Assembly: GCA_024642565.1 (NCBI GenBank)
Contig: JAHEAV010000001.1
Span: forward strand, 150,183-214,182
Reading direction: 5' to 3'
DNA: 64,000 bases
Source: Erythrobacter sp.
GTDB taxonomy: Bacteria > Pseudomonadota > Alphaproteobacteria > Sphingomonadales > Sphingomonadaceae
Below, in pieces: positions 8,034 through 18,262 of the stretch. The translations under genes and the position numbers were made by a program. The notes below the pieces were generated by a model that searched no databases, had not been told where the DNA came from, and saw only the letters and a program-made list of their open reading frames with translations. Numbering within the stretch: position 1 is the stretch's first letter; each line of letters opens with the position of its first letter.

Positions 8034-9290
8034 TCAGGTAAGAATTGCCAGATCCAGTTCTTCGAGCAGGGCCGCGCGCGCGGAAACAACCCGCCGTGCC
8101 AGCGCTTCATCGCCAATGTCGCGGGTGTGGATTTCTTCCGGCCAATGGGCGGCAATGACCCGTTCCATCCGTTCGGCCTTGGTTTCGCTCAGGATAAAAC
8201 GCGGATCGATCGTTGCCGGATCGGCGACAACGCGCAGCCGCAGGCAGGCCGGGCCGCCGCCATTCGCCATGGATTGGCGCACATCAACGGGGATCACGCG
8301 CCGGATCGGACCATTGCCTGCCAGCATGGTTTCGAGCCAGTTTCGCACGGCGCTGCTTTCCCAGCTTTCAAGGGGAACGACCAGGGCCATCTCCCCATCC
8401 GGCAACGACAGAAGCTGTGCGTTGAACAGGTAAGTACGGATTGCCTGGTCCAGACTGACCGCACTGGAGGGAACTTCTACCACTTCCAGTTCCGGAAAAG
8501 CCGCACGAATTGTGGCGTAGGTTCCGCGCTGGTCGGCAAAGGCTTCGGCATGGGTGAACAGCACGCGTTCGTTGGCAACGGCAACCACATCATTGTGAAA
8601 TGCGCCGGCGGCAATCGCGGCCGGGTTCTGTTCAACAAACAGGGCGCGCGCCGGATCGAGGCCGTGAAGCCGCGCAACAGCCCGGCTGGCCTGTTCGTGC
8701 TGGCGCGCAGGGAAGGGGCCGCCGCTTTTGCCATAAACGAATACCTCGACCCCGGCTGCGCCATGTCCGGCGCAAAACCGCATGTGGTTGGCCGCACCTT
8801 CATCACCGAAACTGCCGGGCACAGGCGGATGGATCGCAAAATGCGCCTCGTCGGCAAAGGCCACGCCCAATTGGTGCATTGTATCGGGCCATTCCATACC
8901 CCGGTGCGGCATGGTGATGAGGTTGGCCGGCGTCAGGTGGCACCGGCCATCGGCTGTATCCGCCGCCGGGCTGACGGTTGCTGCATTGGCCGTCCACATC
9001 GAACTGGCAGACCAGGCTGCAGCAACAAGCCGGGAATCCATCGTATCGTCCGCCCCCATCGCGGCGAGCCATCCGGTGTTGGGGCGGGGCAAGGGCAACA
9101 GAAAGCCTTGCGCCAGCCCCAGGCCAAGGTTGGACCGCATCTTCTCCAACCCCTGCAAGGCTGCGGCCCGCGGGTAGGACACTTCGCCCGCATTCTTGGT
9201 GGCGGCGAGATTGCCAAGGCTGAGGCCTGCGTAATTATGGCTTGGGCCAACGATCCCGTCGAAATTGATTTCGCAAATCATAAAATACAT
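8034..9290 (-). CDS. astB: N-succinylarginine dihydrolase
   Basis: AstB catalyses the second step of the arginine succinyltransferase (AST) pathway, converting succinylarginine to succinylornithine with release of two ammonia and CO2. The 418-aa protein starts with the family hallmark FDGIVGPSHNYAGLSLGN, contains VEQNPAAIAAGAFHNDVVAVAN in the middle, and MANGGGPACLRLR near the C-terminus with the active-site Cys. The ATG at 9290 has AGGA five bases upstream. It lies 90 bp after astA in the same direction. Confidence 0.95.
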   Translation of the reverse strand: MYFMICEINFDGIVGPSHNYAGLSLGNLAATKNAGEVSYPRAAALQGLEKMRSNLGLGLAQGFLLPLPRPNTGWLAAMGADDTMDSRLVAAAWSASSMWTANAATVSPAADTADGRCHLTPANLITMPHRGMEWPDTMHQLGVAFADEAHFAIHPPVPGSFGDEGAANHMRFCAGHGAAGVEVFVYGKSGGPFPARQHEQASRAVARLHGLDPARALFVEQNPAAIAAGAFHNDVVAVANERVLFTHAEAFADQRGTYATIRAAFPELEVVEVPSSAVSLDQAIRTYLFNAQLLSLPDGEMALVVPLESWESSAVRNWLETMLAGNGPIRRVIPVDVRQSMANGGGPACLRLRVVADPATIDPRFILSETKAERMERVIAAHWPEEIHTRDIGDEALARRVVSARAALLEELDLAILT

Positions 9291-9380
9291 CCAGATCCTG
9301 CAGGTGCCTGGGGCCGGAATACATCGCCGCGCGTGGGCAGGCCCGGCCAGGCGTAAATACCGTATTTGGCGAATAGGGTA

Positions 9381-10403
9381 CTAGCGCGCCACACTCCACA
9401 CACTGTCGCCAGGTTTAACATCGAGGACATCCGCCGCACGCGCGTCGATTGCCATGGTCCCATCCTCCAGAAATTCGCGTGCGCCATAGCAGGCGCGAAA
9501 ACTGGCGAGCTGGCCAGTGGCGACAATCGCCCTTTCGCCTTTTTCCAGGTCTGTCGAAGTCAGCTGCGCCGACACGGCTTCGCGAACACTCTTCACCTGA
9601 TCGGTTCGTGTGGTCATGGTCGGGCCGCCATCGAAAATATCGACATAGCCTTCCGCCGCAAAGCCTTCATTCTCGAGCATCCGCATTGCCGCACGGCCGG
9701 TGGGGTGGGGCAGACCGATCACGCTCCGCGCGCTTTCCTGCAGCATGGCGATATAGACCGGGTGTTTGGGCATCAGATCGGCGATAAACTGATTGCCGTT
9801 GATCGCGTTGAAGTAATCGGCTTCCTGGAATGTCATACCAAAGAAACGGCCTGCGACACCGTCCCAGAATGGCGATCCGCCGCGGTCGTCGATAATGCCG
9901 CGCAATTCGGCCAGCAACCGGTCGGCGAAACGCGCGCGGTGCATGGCAATGAACAGATAACGGCTTCGCGCCAGCAACAGGCCCAGACCGCCAGCCCGTT
10001 CATTGGGATGCAGGAACAGGCCGCCAACCTCGCTCGACCCTTCCAGATCGGTGGTCAGACTGAGCATTTCGGCGCGCACGGTGCGGTCCAATTCTTGGGA
10101 ATGCTGGGTCAGCGTGGTCATCCGGTAGGAATAAAACGGCCATTGTTGCCCGACTTGCGTAAACAGCTGGCAGGTTCCGCGCACATCGCCATTGGCGGAA
10201 TTTTCCAGCACCAGCACGAACTGTTCGTCGGCCACTTCGTCCCCTTCGCGGGCAAAAGCCGTTGTGGCCCGGTCCAGCTTCGCGCCCAGCGCCTTGCGGT
10301 CGGGCGGCAGATTGGTGAAGCCGCCGCCGGTAAGTTTGGCCATTTCATATAGCGGCTCAAGATCGGCGGGGCGCGCAGCGCGCAAGCGAAAGGTCAAAGA
10401 CAT
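9381..10403 (-). CDS. astA: Arginine N-succinyltransferase
   Basis: AstA transfers succinyl from succinyl-CoA to arginine, the first committed step of AST catabolism. The protein is 340 aa from the ATG at 10403, which overlaps the stop of the M20 hydrolase gene (10394-10396) and indicates coupling. An in-frame start 54 bp upstream lies deep in that gene. Recognisable segments are the N-terminal RLRAARPADLEPLY, SSEVGGLFLHP, FWDGVAGRFFGM and DIFDGGPTM. It is the single-subunit form. Confidence 0.94.
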   Translation of the reverse strand: MSLTFRLRAARPADLEPLYEMAKLTGGGFTNLPPDRKALGAKLDRATTAFAREGDEVADEQFVLVLENSANGDVRGTCQLFTQVGQQWPFYSYRMTTLTQHSQELDRTVRAEMLSLTTDLEGSSEVGGLFLHPNERAGGLGLLLARSRYLFIAMHRARFADRLLAELRGIIDDRGGSPFWDGVAGRFFGMTFQEADYFNAINGNQFIADLMPKHPVYIAMLQESARSVIGLPHPTGRAAMRMLENEGFAAEGYVDIFDGGPTMTTRTDQVKSVREAVSAQLTSTDLEKGERAIVATGQLASFRACYGAREFLEDGTMAIDARAADVLDVKPGDSVWSVAR

Positions 10404-11605
10404 TCTCCGGAAGCGAGGCGATGGAGGACCAGAGCGGATAGCGCGGCCCGTTCCCAAAGCGAAGGGACAATTAGAAATTCATCGGAAGAATGGATCGCGC
10501 CGCCGCGTACGCCCATAGTGTCGACAACCGGTACACCGCAGGCGGCGATATTATTGCCATCGCAGACACCGCCGGTTGCCTGCCAGCCGATGTCCTGACC
10601 CAGCTCGGCGCCGCAGGTTCGCACCAGATCGAACAGTTTCTGAGCCTGCCGGTCAACCGGCTTCGGAGGGCGGGTTACGCCGCCATGCAAGTGAACGAAG
10701 ACTTCATGCGTCTGCCGCACTTCCCCCATCAGCGCCTGCAGTGCCTGTTCGAAGCGTTCGCCAGCGCTGGGTTCTTTGGGGCGGATATTGAACCGCAGCA
10801 CCGCATTGTCGGGCACGACATTATTGGCAGCCCCCCCTTCGATCTTTGCCGGATTAACCGGGCAATCGGGGGTTTCGATGGCTTTCAGGCCCACCGCCAG
10901 CGCGGCCGCCGCAACCAGGGCATTGCGCCCATCCTGCGGATTGCGCCCGGCATGGGCGGATCGGCCTTTCACGATCAGCGAATAATTCCCCGTTCCGCCG
11001 CGCGCATGGGCCAGGGTTCCGTCCGGCAAGGCAGAGGGTTCATAGGTTAGGGCAGCATATTTACCCTGGGCCAATTTCTCGATCAGGGGAGCTGAGGATA
11101 GTGAACCGGTTTCTTCGTCCGAATTGATCAGCACATCATAGCCGATGCGGTCCCCGCCTTCGCCTTTTTCCAGCGCCAGCAAGGCGTGAAGCATGACCGA
11201 AATCCCACCTTTCATATCCGCAAGTCCAGGGCCGCCCAAAGTCTGGTCGTCGATCCAATGCTGGTGCTGAAACGGATGATCTTCCGGAAAGACTGTGTCC
11301 ATATGCCCGGTCAGCAGCAAACGGCGGCTGGCATCGGGGCGCACCTGCAGCAACAGGTGTTTGCCGTGTTGTCTGGCAAATTCCTCACCATCGGCACCTA
11401 TCGCCGTGACTGGTGCCCCTTCGTGCAAGGTTACTTCGCCCGGTAATTCCGCAAAGGCATCCGCCAATGCCGAAGCCTGCAGATCCAGACCGGCCAGATT
11501 GGCGGTGCCGGTGTTGATTGCGCTCCACGCCTGAACTTGCGTCAGCATGGCAGCCTGGTCGATCCCGCTGGTCAGAGTGCGTGTATGTGTGGTCGATTGT
11601 TGCAT
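10394..11605 (-). CDS. M20 family metallopeptidase / deacylase-like hydrolase
   Basis: This is a 403-aa zinc-dependent hydrolase of the M20 (ArgE/DapE/CPG2) family. Metal-site motifs are LLTGHMDTVFP, GPGLADMKGG and INSDEETGS, and the dimerisation lid contains GRSAHAGRNP. A C-terminal HSSDEF supplies the last ligand region. It is the first gene of the unit with astA and astB. I infer that it may remove succinate from succinylglutamate or succinylornithine, because no M14-type astE is visible nearby. Other substrates such as N-acyl amino acids remain possible. Confidence 0.85.
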   Translation of the reverse strand: MQQSTTHTRTLTSGIDQAAMLTQVQAWSAINTGTANLAGLDLQASALADAFAELPGEVTLHEGAPVTAIGADGEEFARQHGKHLLLQVRPDASRRLLLTGHMDTVFPEDHPFQHQHWIDDQTLGGPGLADMKGGISVMLHALLALEKGEGGDRIGYDVLINSDEETGSLSSAPLIEKLAQGKYAALTYEPSALPDGTLAHARGGTGNYSLIVKGRSAHAGRNPQDGRNALVAAAALAVGLKAIETPDCPVNPAKIEGGAANNVVPDNAVLRFNIRPKEPSAGERFEQALQALMGEVRQTHEVFVHLHGGVTRPPKPVDRQAQKLFDLVRTCGAELGQDIGWQATGGVCDGNNIAACGVPVVDTMGVRGGAIHSSDEFLIVPSLWERAALSALVLHRLASGECL

Positions 11606-11781
11606 GAAAAGCAGCTCTATACATGCGGAAGGGGATGGCCAACCCCGCCGCTGACGGCTTTATCCGCAAAGCCGTTGCAATCGGGCAAGCTGCAGGCCAT
11701 AGGGCAATCATCCTCCCCCGGATAAATTGAGCAATTTGAATGGTGCGGCGCATTGGCCGCATGGCAATACGGGTAGGTTCC

Positions 11782-13890
11782 ATGAACAATTACGAAACGC
11801 GCGGCCAACTGCAGGTCGACGGCGCTCTTGCCGGATTTGTCGAGCGCGAAGTGCTGGCGCCGCTGGGCCGCGATGCCGATGCCTTCTGGCAGGGCTTTGG
11901 CGCATTGTTGGCCGAATTCGCGCCCCGCAATCGCGAACTCCTGGCCAAACGCGATGATTTGCAGAAAGCAATCGACAGCTGGCACCGTGAATGGCGCGGT
12001 ACGCCGCATGATCCTGCGGCCTACAAGGGCTTCCTGCGAACCATTGGCTATCTCGTGCCGGAACCGGCAGATTTTTTCATTGGCACAGAAAATGTCGATC
12101 CTGAAATTGCGACCATGGCCGGTCCGCAGCTGGTAGTGCCCATACTGAACGCGCGGTTCCTGCTCAACGCGGCCAACGCCCGCTGGGGCAGCCTTTACGA
12201 CGCATTCTACGGCACAGACACGCTGGACGCAGCTCAGGCAAAACCGGGCGGTTACGACGGGGAACGCGGGAAAGCCGTGATCGCCGCAGGGCGCGCATTT
12301 CTGGACGCAGCGCTGCCGCTGGAAGGGCAAAGCTGGACCGATATTACCGGCGATCACGATGGCAAGCTGATCGATGAAGGCCAATATGTCGGCAAGACGG
12401 ATCGTGGTCTTTTATTCAAAAACAACGGCCTGCATATCGAAGTTATCTTCGATTCTACCAGTCCGATCGGTAAAGGCGATAAGGCAGGAATTGCCGACAT
12501 CGTGCTTGAAAGCGCACTGACGACCATTTGCGATCTGGAAGATTCGGTGGCCGCTGTGGATGCGGAAGACAAGCTGCTGGCCTATCGGAACTGGCTTGGC
12601 CTTATCCGCGGCGATCTGGTGGAAAGTTTTGACAAGGGCGGCAAGACCCTGACTCGCAAGCTTGCCGCGGACAAGCCCGTGACAGCGGCCGATGGTACGA
12701 TCCAGACCTTGCCGGGGCGCAGCCTGCTGTTCGTTCGCAATGTCGGGCATCTGATGACCAATCCGGCAATCCGCCTGCCCGATGGTTCGGACGTGCCCGA
12801 AGGGATCATGGACGCAGTTATTACCAGCGCAATCGGGGCGCATGATGTGCGCGGACTGGGCCGTTATTCGAACAGCCGCAAGGGCAGCATCTATATCGTG
12901 AAGCCAAAGATGCATGGACCTGAAGAATGCAGCTTTACCAATGATCTGTTTAACGCGGTTGAGGATCTTCTTGAACTTCCACGCCACACAATCAAGGTTG
13001 GCGTAATGGACGAAGAACGGCGGACAAGCGCCAATCTTGCCGCTTGTATTCATGCGGTCAGGGACCGGATCGTGTTCATCAACACCGGCTTTCTTGACCG
13101 GACGGGGGATGAAATACACACCGCGATGCAGGCCGGCCCGATGATCCGCAAGGGTGCGATGAAAACCAGCACCTGGCTCACCGCGTATGAAGCGCGCAAT
13201 GTCGGCATTGGCCTGCGCCACGGCCTTTCCGGCAAGGCGCAGATCGGCAAGGGAATGTGGGCCGCGCCCGATCTGATGGGCGCGATGATGCGGGAAAAAA
13301 TCGGACATCTGAAGGCGGGTGCCAACACCGCCTGGGTGCCAAGCCCGACGGCCGCGACCCTGCACGCACTGCATTATCACAGCCTTGATGTCTTTGCGGT
13401 GCAAAAAGGCCTGGGCGATGTCCCTAGCCTCGATCAGCTTCTTACAATTCCGCTGGCCGGCGGCATCAATTGGTCGGAAGACGAAGTTCGGGAAGAACTG
13501 GACAATAACGCGCAGGGCCTGCTGGGTTATGTCGTGCGCTGGATTGACCAGGGGGTCGGTTGCTCCAAGGTCCCTGACATTCACGATGTCGGCCTGATGG
13601 AAGACCGCGCAACCTTGCGGATTTCCAGCCAGCACATGGCCAATTGGTTGCTCCACGGTGTGTGCAGCGGCGAACAGGTGATGGAATCGCTGCGGCGCAT
13701 GGCAGCCAAGGTCGATGCGCAGAACGCAGGCGATCCGGATTACGAACCCATGACCGGCAATTGGGAAGGCATAGCTTTTTCAGCAGCCTGCGATCTGGTG
13801 TTCCAAGGGATAGACCAGCCGAGTGGTTATACTGAGCCATTGCTGCACAAATGGCGATTGAAAAAGAAAGCTGCCCTGTTGAACAAGTAA
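11782..13890 (+). CDS. glcB: Malate synthase G
   Basis: Malate synthase G condenses glyoxylate with acetyl-CoA to malate in the glyoxylate/glycolate pathway. The 702-aa length fits the monomeric G isoform. Recognisable segments include [35 protein letters not shown] with an active-site acidic pair, [24 protein letters not shown], and [12 protein letters not shown]. The ATG at 11782 follows GGTAGG. Upstream in-frame starts are less well placed. No isocitrate lyase or glycolate oxidase gene is in the window. A strong hairpin follows the stop codon. Confidence 0.96.
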   Translation: MNNYETRGQLQVDGALAGFVEREVLAPLGRDADAFWQGFGALLAEFAPRNRELLAKRDDLQKAIDSWHREWRGTPHDPAAYKGFLRTIGYLVPEPADFFIGTENVDPEIATMAGPQLVVPILNARFLLNAANARWGSLYDAFYGTDTLDAAQAKPGGYDGERGKAVIAAGRAFLDAALPLEGQSWTDITGDHDGKLIDEGQYVGKTDRGLLFKNNGLHIEVIFDSTSPIGKGDKAGIADIVLESALTTICDLEDSVAAVDAEDKLLAYRNWLGLIRGDLVESFDKGGKTLTRKLAADKPVTAADGTIQTLPGRSLLFVRNVGHLMTNPAIRLPDGSDVPEGIMDAVITSAIGAHDVRGLGRYSNSRKGSIYIVKPKMHGPEECSFTNDLFNAVEDLLELPRHTIKVGVMDEERRTSANLAACIHAVRDRIVFINTGFLDRTGDEIHTAMQAGPMIRKGAMKTSTWLTAYEARNVGIGLRHGLSGKAQIGKGMWAAPDLMGAMMREKIGHLKAGANTAWVPSPTAATLHALHYHSLDVFAVQKGLGDVPSLDQLLTIPLAGGINWSEDEVREELDNNAQGLLGYVVRWIDQGVGCSKVPDIHDVGLMEDRATLRISSQHMANWLLHGVCSGEQVMESLRRMAAKVDAQNAGDPDYEPMTGNWEGIAFSAACDLVFQGIDQPSGYTEPLLHKWRLKKKAALLNK

Positions 13891-13907
13891 ATAGCTCTCC
13901 TGATGTA

Positions 13908-13940
13908 TAGGGCGAATTCAATTTGCTTGAACTCGCCCTA
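13908..13940. terminator. Strong hairpin after glcB
   Basis: TAGGGCGAATTCAA (13908-13921) and TTGAACTCGCCCTA (13927-13940) are 14-nt arms with one G-U-compatible mismatch and a 5-nt loop, located 17 bp after the glcB stop. There is no U-run, so it may be a terminator or an mRNA 3' stabiliser. Confidence 0.65.
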
Positions 13941-14002
13941 AAAGCGGCTCTTAAGCCACTCGGGACTGGACTTGTTTCGAGTATTCTTGTTATTTATTGG
14001 CC

Positions 14003-14848
14003 ATGCAAACGGAAAAGAGCAATGTTCCTGCATATGTGATCAAAGCCGAAGACCTGATTGCGCTTAACTTTCTTCCGTCCGATCATCCCCATCCGCGTGA
14101 ATTGGAATGGATCAACCGCGCGACAGATCAGAAGCTGCGGCCAACGTCTGTCGACATGCTTATGCGAACGCTTTTCCAAGGCGCGGTGTCGCCCAGCGTG
14201 GCCCGCCTGCACCAGTCATCCGGGTTGCGGGCGTGTTTTCGAACGGATCAGGAGCGGGAACGTTTCGCCGCTGCATTTGCCGCTGCGCAGGCACAGGAAA
14301 GTGCCACCAGGGATCACCAGCTCATCGCGACGTTTGACGAACGTGATGTAGCCGAACGCACCATTCTTGAACTGAAAAGCGCTGGGGTGGCAACAGCGGC
14401 AATTCTCCTGCTTTGGCGGGTCAGCAAGTTTATCGACCCTGAAGTTTCCTGGACGAAAGGGCACAGCATCACCAACGTTTTTGGGGCCACCGCGGGTGGT
14501 GGTATCGCCGGGGCGGTGCTGGGGGTGGCAGTTCTGTCGATTCCCGGATTCGGTCAAGTCGCGGCGGCGGGCGCCGTTGCGGCTTCGGCCTATTCCTCCA
14601 TCGCTGCGGTTGGCGGCGTGATCGGCGCCACCGGCGCGGCCCTTGCGCGGATGCTCACCGATTTTGATGTCGATGGCCGTGAAGCGGCGCAATTCGAAGA
14701 AAATGTCCAGCGCGGCAAGGTTTTCGTGTCCATCGATATCCATACGGCCGGGGTGGATCGGAACATCATTGGCACGATCATCACCTCAGGTGGGGGTAAA
14801 ATCGTGGCCGCCGCCAAGCCCAAGCCCAAGCCCAAGCCCAAGCCCTAA
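14003..14848 (+). CDS. Hypothetical protein with glycine-zipper segment and KP tail
   Basis: This is a 281-aa protein from the ATG at 14003, with no clear ribosome site and a TTG two codons upstream. The N-terminal third is hydrophilic. Residues about 155-215 form a long Gly/Ala/Val-rich stretch (TAGGGIAGAVLGVAVL, VAAAGAVAASAYSS) like a glycine-zipper membrane or lipid-interacting region. A segment HQLIATFDERDVAERTILELKSAGV before it resembles general-stress GsiB/17M-type ferredoxin-like domains, but only weakly. The C-terminus is five Lys-Pro dipeptides. It is convergent with ksgA. I do not recognise a named family. Confidence 0.75.
   Translation: MQTEKSNVPAYVIKAEDLIALNFLPSDHPHPRELEWINRATDQKLRPTSVDMLMRTLFQGAVSPSVARLHQSSGLRACFRTDQERERFAAAFAAAQAQESATRDHQLIATFDERDVAERTILELKSAGVATAAILLLWRVSKFIDPEVSWTKGHSITNVFGATAGGGIAGAVLGVAVLSIPGFGQVAAAGAVAASAYSSIAAVGGVIGATGAALARMLTDFDVDGREAAQFEENVQRGKVFVSIDIHTAGVDRNIIGTIITSGGGKIVAAAKPKPKPKPKP
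14816..14845 (+). repeat. (AAGCCC)5 hexanucleotide repeat at the 3' end of a gene
   Basis: Five perfect AAGCCC units encode the terminal (Lys-Pro)5 tail, directly before the TAA at 14846-14848. A hexamer repeat keeps frame when it gains or loses units, so only tail length would vary. Confidence 0.95.
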
Positions 14849-14864
14849 CCTGGATTTCCTGACT

Positions 14865-15698
14865 TCAGGACAATTCGCGGGCCACAGCCACGAATTCTGC
14901 CACATCCAGTGTTTCGGCCCGCCGCTGCGGATCGATCTTCAACCGGTCCAAAGCCGCCAATGCGCCAGGCAATCCTTTCAAGCTCTGGCGCAGCATTTTG
15001 CGGCGCTGTCCGAAGGCGGCTTCTGTCACACGCTCCAGCATGGGGGCCGACACGCCTTCGGGCATGGACGATGGCTCGACATGGACAATCGCGCTCATCA
15101 CTTTGGGCGGCGGGGTAAAGGCGCTGCGATGGACTTTCAGTGCCAGTTTCGCTGTGCTGCGCCACTGGGCAAGAACGGCGAGGCGGCCATAGGCCGAATT
15201 GCCGGGTGTGGCGGCGATTCGCTGGGCCACTTCCTGCTGGAACATCAGCGTTAGCGAGGTCCACTGCGGCGGCCAGTCATTTTCGTGGCCTTTGGGGCCG
15301 CTGAGCCAGCGCACGAACAGGGCTGTGCCGACATTGTATGGCAAATTGGACAGTACGGCGAAGGGTTCACCCATCACAGCGTAGTGATCCAGTTTCAGCG
15401 CGTCCCCTTCGATAATGCGCAACTGGCCGGGAAATGCATCGGCCAGTTCGGCCAGTGCGGGCAGGCAGCGACGGTCCATCTCGATTGCCGTCACGCGCGC
15501 ACCAGCCCGGAGCAAGGCACGGGTCAGGCCGCCGGGGCCGGGGCCGACCTCCAGCACCGCCTTGCCCGCCAGATCACCCGGAATCGCGGCGATACGGGCC
15601 AGCAATTGTTCGTCGAACAGGAAATTCTGCCCCAGCGCCTTGGATGCGCTGAGCCCATGCCGGGCGATGACTTCGCGAAGTGGTGGTAACTCTAGCAA
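14865..15698 (-). CDS. rsmA: 16S rRNA dimethyladenosine transferase RsmA/KsgA
   Basis: RsmA dimethylates the two adjacent adenines in the 3' terminal hairpin of 16S rRNA late in 30S assembly. The SAM-binding motif [11 protein letters not shown], the NLPYNVGT catalytic motif and the preceding ALGQNFLFD segment are clear. I prefer the TTG at 15698 (277 aa), which overlaps the pdxA stop by a few bases. An ATG at 15743 would add 15 atypical residues and a 52-nt overlap with pdxA. It is the last gene of the lptD-surA-pdxA-rsmA run, a widely conserved order. Confidence 0.93.
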   Translation of the reverse strand: MLELPPLREVIARHGLSASKALGQNFLFDEQLLARIAAIPGDLAGKAVLEVGPGPGGLTRALLRAGARVTAIEMDRRCLPALAELADAFPGQLRIIEGDALKLDHYAVMGEPFAVLSNLPYNVGTALFVRWLSGPKGHENDWPPQWTSLTLMFQQEVAQRIAATPGNSAYGRLAVLAQWRSTAKLALKVHRSAFTPPPKVMSAIVHVEPSSMPEGVSAPMLERVTEAAFGQRRKMLRQSLKGLPGALAALDRLKIDPQRRAETLDVAEFVAVARELS

Positions 15699-16747
15699 TT
15701 CCGCTCGCCTGAACGGGCATGGGCAAATCTTTGAGCCGAACATTCGCCCGCCATGCGGATTGCCGCGATCATCGCGCCCGGATCGGCCAGATTCTTGCCG
15801 GCGATGTCAAACGCAGTGCCGTGGTCGGGGCTGGTCCGGATGATGGGCAGCCCCAAAGTGACATTGACCCCGGAATCAAAGTCCAGCGCCTTGAGCGGGA
15901 TGAGCGCCTGATCATGATACATGCAGATCGCCGCATCATAGGTCGGGCGCGCACGGGCGGTAAACAAGGCGTCCGCCGGATGCGGCCCCGTTACCGCGAT
16001 TCCTTCTGCCCGCAGAGCCGCGATGGCCGGGGCGATAATCCGCGTTTCTTCGCTACCGAACTTGCCACCTTCTCCGGCATGGGGATTAAGCGCGGCAAGG
16101 GCGAGGCGCGGATTGGCGATGCCGAAATCCCGTTGCAGCGCCGCAGCCGCTATTCTTGAACGATGGACGATGTGTTCGACCGACAACAGGCCCGGCACTT
16201 CGGCCAGCGCGCAATGCACGGTCAATGGCACTGTGCGCAGCTGCGGACCGGCCAGCATCATGACTGCGTCCTCGGCGGCCAGACCGCAGGCGGCGGCGAG
16301 GAATTCCGTCTGGCCCGGATAGGCAAAGCCCACTTCGGCCAGCAGGGATTTGGCGATTGGCCCGGTGACCAGGGCCGCGGCAGCGCCGGTCAAACTTAGC
16401 CGGGTGGCCTGTTCAAGCGACGCAAGAGCCAGCGCGGCACCGGCGGCGTCTGGCGCGCCCGGTGTATAGGCCGCACCATGGCCGGGTAACGCAAGAACAG
16501 GAAGGCCATGGCCAAAGGCAGAGGATGCCTCCGCCGGGTCGGCAATCGGCACGATGGGCACGATCAGGCCCCGCACGGCTGCGGCGGCGGCAAGTATATC
16601 GGCCCCGCCAACCGCGAAGAACATCGGCAGCCCTGCGGCCCTGCGCTGGTCCCAAGCCGCCACAATCACTTCGGGGCCAATGCCCGCCGGATCACCTAGC
16701 GAGAGCGCCAGCGGGCGGGGTGCTGTATCGGACAGGGGCGCGCTCAA
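15692..16747 (-). CDS. pdxA: 4-hydroxythreonine-4-phosphate dehydrogenase
   Basis: PdxA oxidises 4-phosphohydroxy-L-threonine in the DXP-dependent branch of pyridoxal phosphate synthesis. The 351-aa protein shows the N-terminal [13 protein letters not shown], the substrate and metal region [12 protein letters not shown], and the metal-binding [11 protein letters not shown], followed by [13 protein letters not shown]. Its start overlaps the surA stop by 4 nt (16744-16747). The protein is normal in length and complete. Confidence 0.96.
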   Translation of the reverse strand: MSAPLSDTAPRPLALSLGDPAGIGPEVIVAAWDQRRAAGLPMFFAVGGADILAAAAAVRGLIVPIVPIADPAEASSAFGHGLPVLALPGHGAAYTPGAPDAAGAALALASLEQATRLSLTGAAAALVTGPIAKSLLAEVGFAYPGQTEFLAAACGLAAEDAVMMLAGPQLRTVPLTVHCALAEVPGLLSVEHIVHRSRIAAAALQRDFGIANPRLALAALNPHAGEGGKFGSEETRIIAPAIAALRAEGIAVTGPHPADALFTARARPTYDAAICMYHDQALIPLKALDFDSGVNVTLGLPIIRTSPDHGTAFDIAGKNLADPGAMIAAIRMAGECSAQRFAHARSGERNC

Positions 16748-18105
16748 TTATACTCGATATAAGCGTCGTTGCGCAGATCGCGCAGGTAACGCTGGGCCCG
16801 CTTCTGGATCCGGTCGTTTTCCATTTGATCCAGCATCTGGTCAAAGGTCGGGCCATTGTCAGACTTCGGATCATCCCGCCCGCACAGCATCAGAACCCGC
16901 ACGCCATCGCTGATCGATCCGAAGGGCGGGGTGGTTTCGCCCAATTGCATACCCAGTATCAGGCCCTGCAATTGCTCCGGCAGCGAACGCACACGGATAT
17001 TGTCATTGGCCACCACTTCGGCCCCGATCGTAGCAGCGACAGCGTCGGCATCGCCGCAGCCCCGCATGGATTGCACGCCCTTGGTGAATTCATCGACCCG
17101 CGCGGCCGCAGCTGGTTCGGTGGTGCCAGCCGGAAAAGCGATCGAAATCTGCTTGAGGCTGAGCATGGCGTCACGCGGATCTGCCATCAGGATCTGGCGC
17201 TTGTCGATCAGATAGAGAATTTCAAAGCCGCCCGGAATTTCGAACGGGCCAACCAATTGCCCGGTCTGCATTCCGCGCGCGACGACCTGCATTTGCGTTG
17301 GCAGTGTTTCCAGACGCACAAAGCCCAGATCCCCGCCGACCGCGGCGGTCGAAGCTTCCGAGAACTGCCGCGCGTAGGCCACAAAGCTGCCGCCCTGCTC
17401 CAATTGCTGCATGATGCGCTGGGCATTCTCCAGCACGGCACCCTTGGTTTCAGGCGTGGCCGAAAGGTAGATTTCGCCGAGTCGGTATTCGTCTGTTCCG
17501 CGGGATTCTTCCATCCGCTTGAGAAGTTCGCGGACTTCTTCTTCCGACACATTGACGAAAGGAGCGATCTGGCGGCGTAGAAGCCGCTGCCATGCCAATT
17601 CGCCTTCGATCTGGCGCTTGAGAGAGGCTGCGGAGGATCCGACGCCGGTCAGATATGTGTCCATTCTGGCCGTGTCGTTGCCGAAGTTTTGTGCGGCGAC
17701 CTGGGCGTAACGCTGGTTGATCTCATCCTTGCTGACCACGATTTCCTGCGCTGCCGCTTCCTGGATTTGCAGGGTTTCATCGATGAGATTGCGCAGCACC
17801 TGTTCGCGCACCCGCTGCAGTTCTTCCGGCGAAATCTTGCCATCCGATGCCGCCACCAACAGCGCGGTGCGCTGGTCGACATCCGTACCAGTGATGACCG
17901 AACCATTCACCAATGCGGTCGCTTTGCGCATATTGGGGTCGCTCTTGCCCAGCAGCACAACTGTACTGGGGATGTTGAGCGTGTTTTCGACTTCGGCAGT
18001 TGCCGCGCTGTCTGGCCCGGCCTGCGCCTGTAGGGCAATCGGGGCGGTCATCAGGCTGGCGCTGGCAAGAACTGCAAGGCAGGTAGGAATAGTCTTCTGG
18101 ATCAC
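16744..18105 (-). CDS. surA: Periplasmic chaperone / peptidyl-prolyl isomerase SurA
   Basis: SurA escorts unfolded outer-membrane beta-barrel proteins, including LptD, across the periplasm. The 453-aa protein has a signal peptide (about residues 1-28, cleavage near LQAQA). An N-terminal SurA domain with VNGSVITGTDVDQR and LIDETLQIQEA follows, then a parvulin domain (AVGGDLGFV, PFEIPGGFEILYL) and a second degenerate parvulin-like part near the C-terminus. It is encoded between lptD and pdxA in the same direction. The short spacing to pdxA indicates one transcript. Confidence 0.93.
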   Translation of the reverse strand: MIQKTIPTCLAVLASASLMTAPIALQAQAGPDSAATAEVENTLNIPSTVVLLGKSDPNMRKATALVNGSVITGTDVDQRTALLVAASDGKISPEELQRVREQVLRNLIDETLQIQEAAAQEIVVSKDEINQRYAQVAAQNFGNDTARMDTYLTGVGSSAASLKRQIEGELAWQRLLRRQIAPFVNVSEEEVRELLKRMEESRGTDEYRLGEIYLSATPETKGAVLENAQRIMQQLEQGGSFVAYARQFSEASTAAVGGDLGFVRLETLPTQMQVVARGMQTGQLVGPFEIPGGFEILYLIDKRQILMADPRDAMLSLKQISIAFPAGTTEPAAAARVDEFTKGVQSMRGCGDADAVAATIGAEVVANDNIRVRSLPEQLQGLILGMQLGETTPPFGSISDGVRVLMLCGRDDPKSDNGPTFDQMLDQMENDRIQKRAQRYLRDLRNDAYIEYN

Positions 18106-18262
18106 ACGTTAATTCCGATTACTGCGCGAAATTCGCGCCATGGGATGCCTTAATTTTCGCCCTTTCAGGCTTAACCGTAGCTGAGTGGATGGGCGAATAG
18201 CTTGTTTACGGCCCGCTGCCAATCACGGCCTTCCGGCTTTTCTCCATCGCTGTTGCCCAGCA

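Noticed and set aside
7815..9356. 513-aa plus-strand ORF
   Set aside because: It is antisense to astB, which has complete family motifs.
11617..12384. 255-aa minus-strand ORF over the start of glcB
   Set aside because: It lacks domain-like features and is antisense to the clearly coding malate synthase frame.
15699..15743. ATG start for rsmA at 15743
   Set aside because: It would add 15 residues atypical for the family and overlap pdxA by 52 nt. The TTG at 15698 fits better, though not with certainty.
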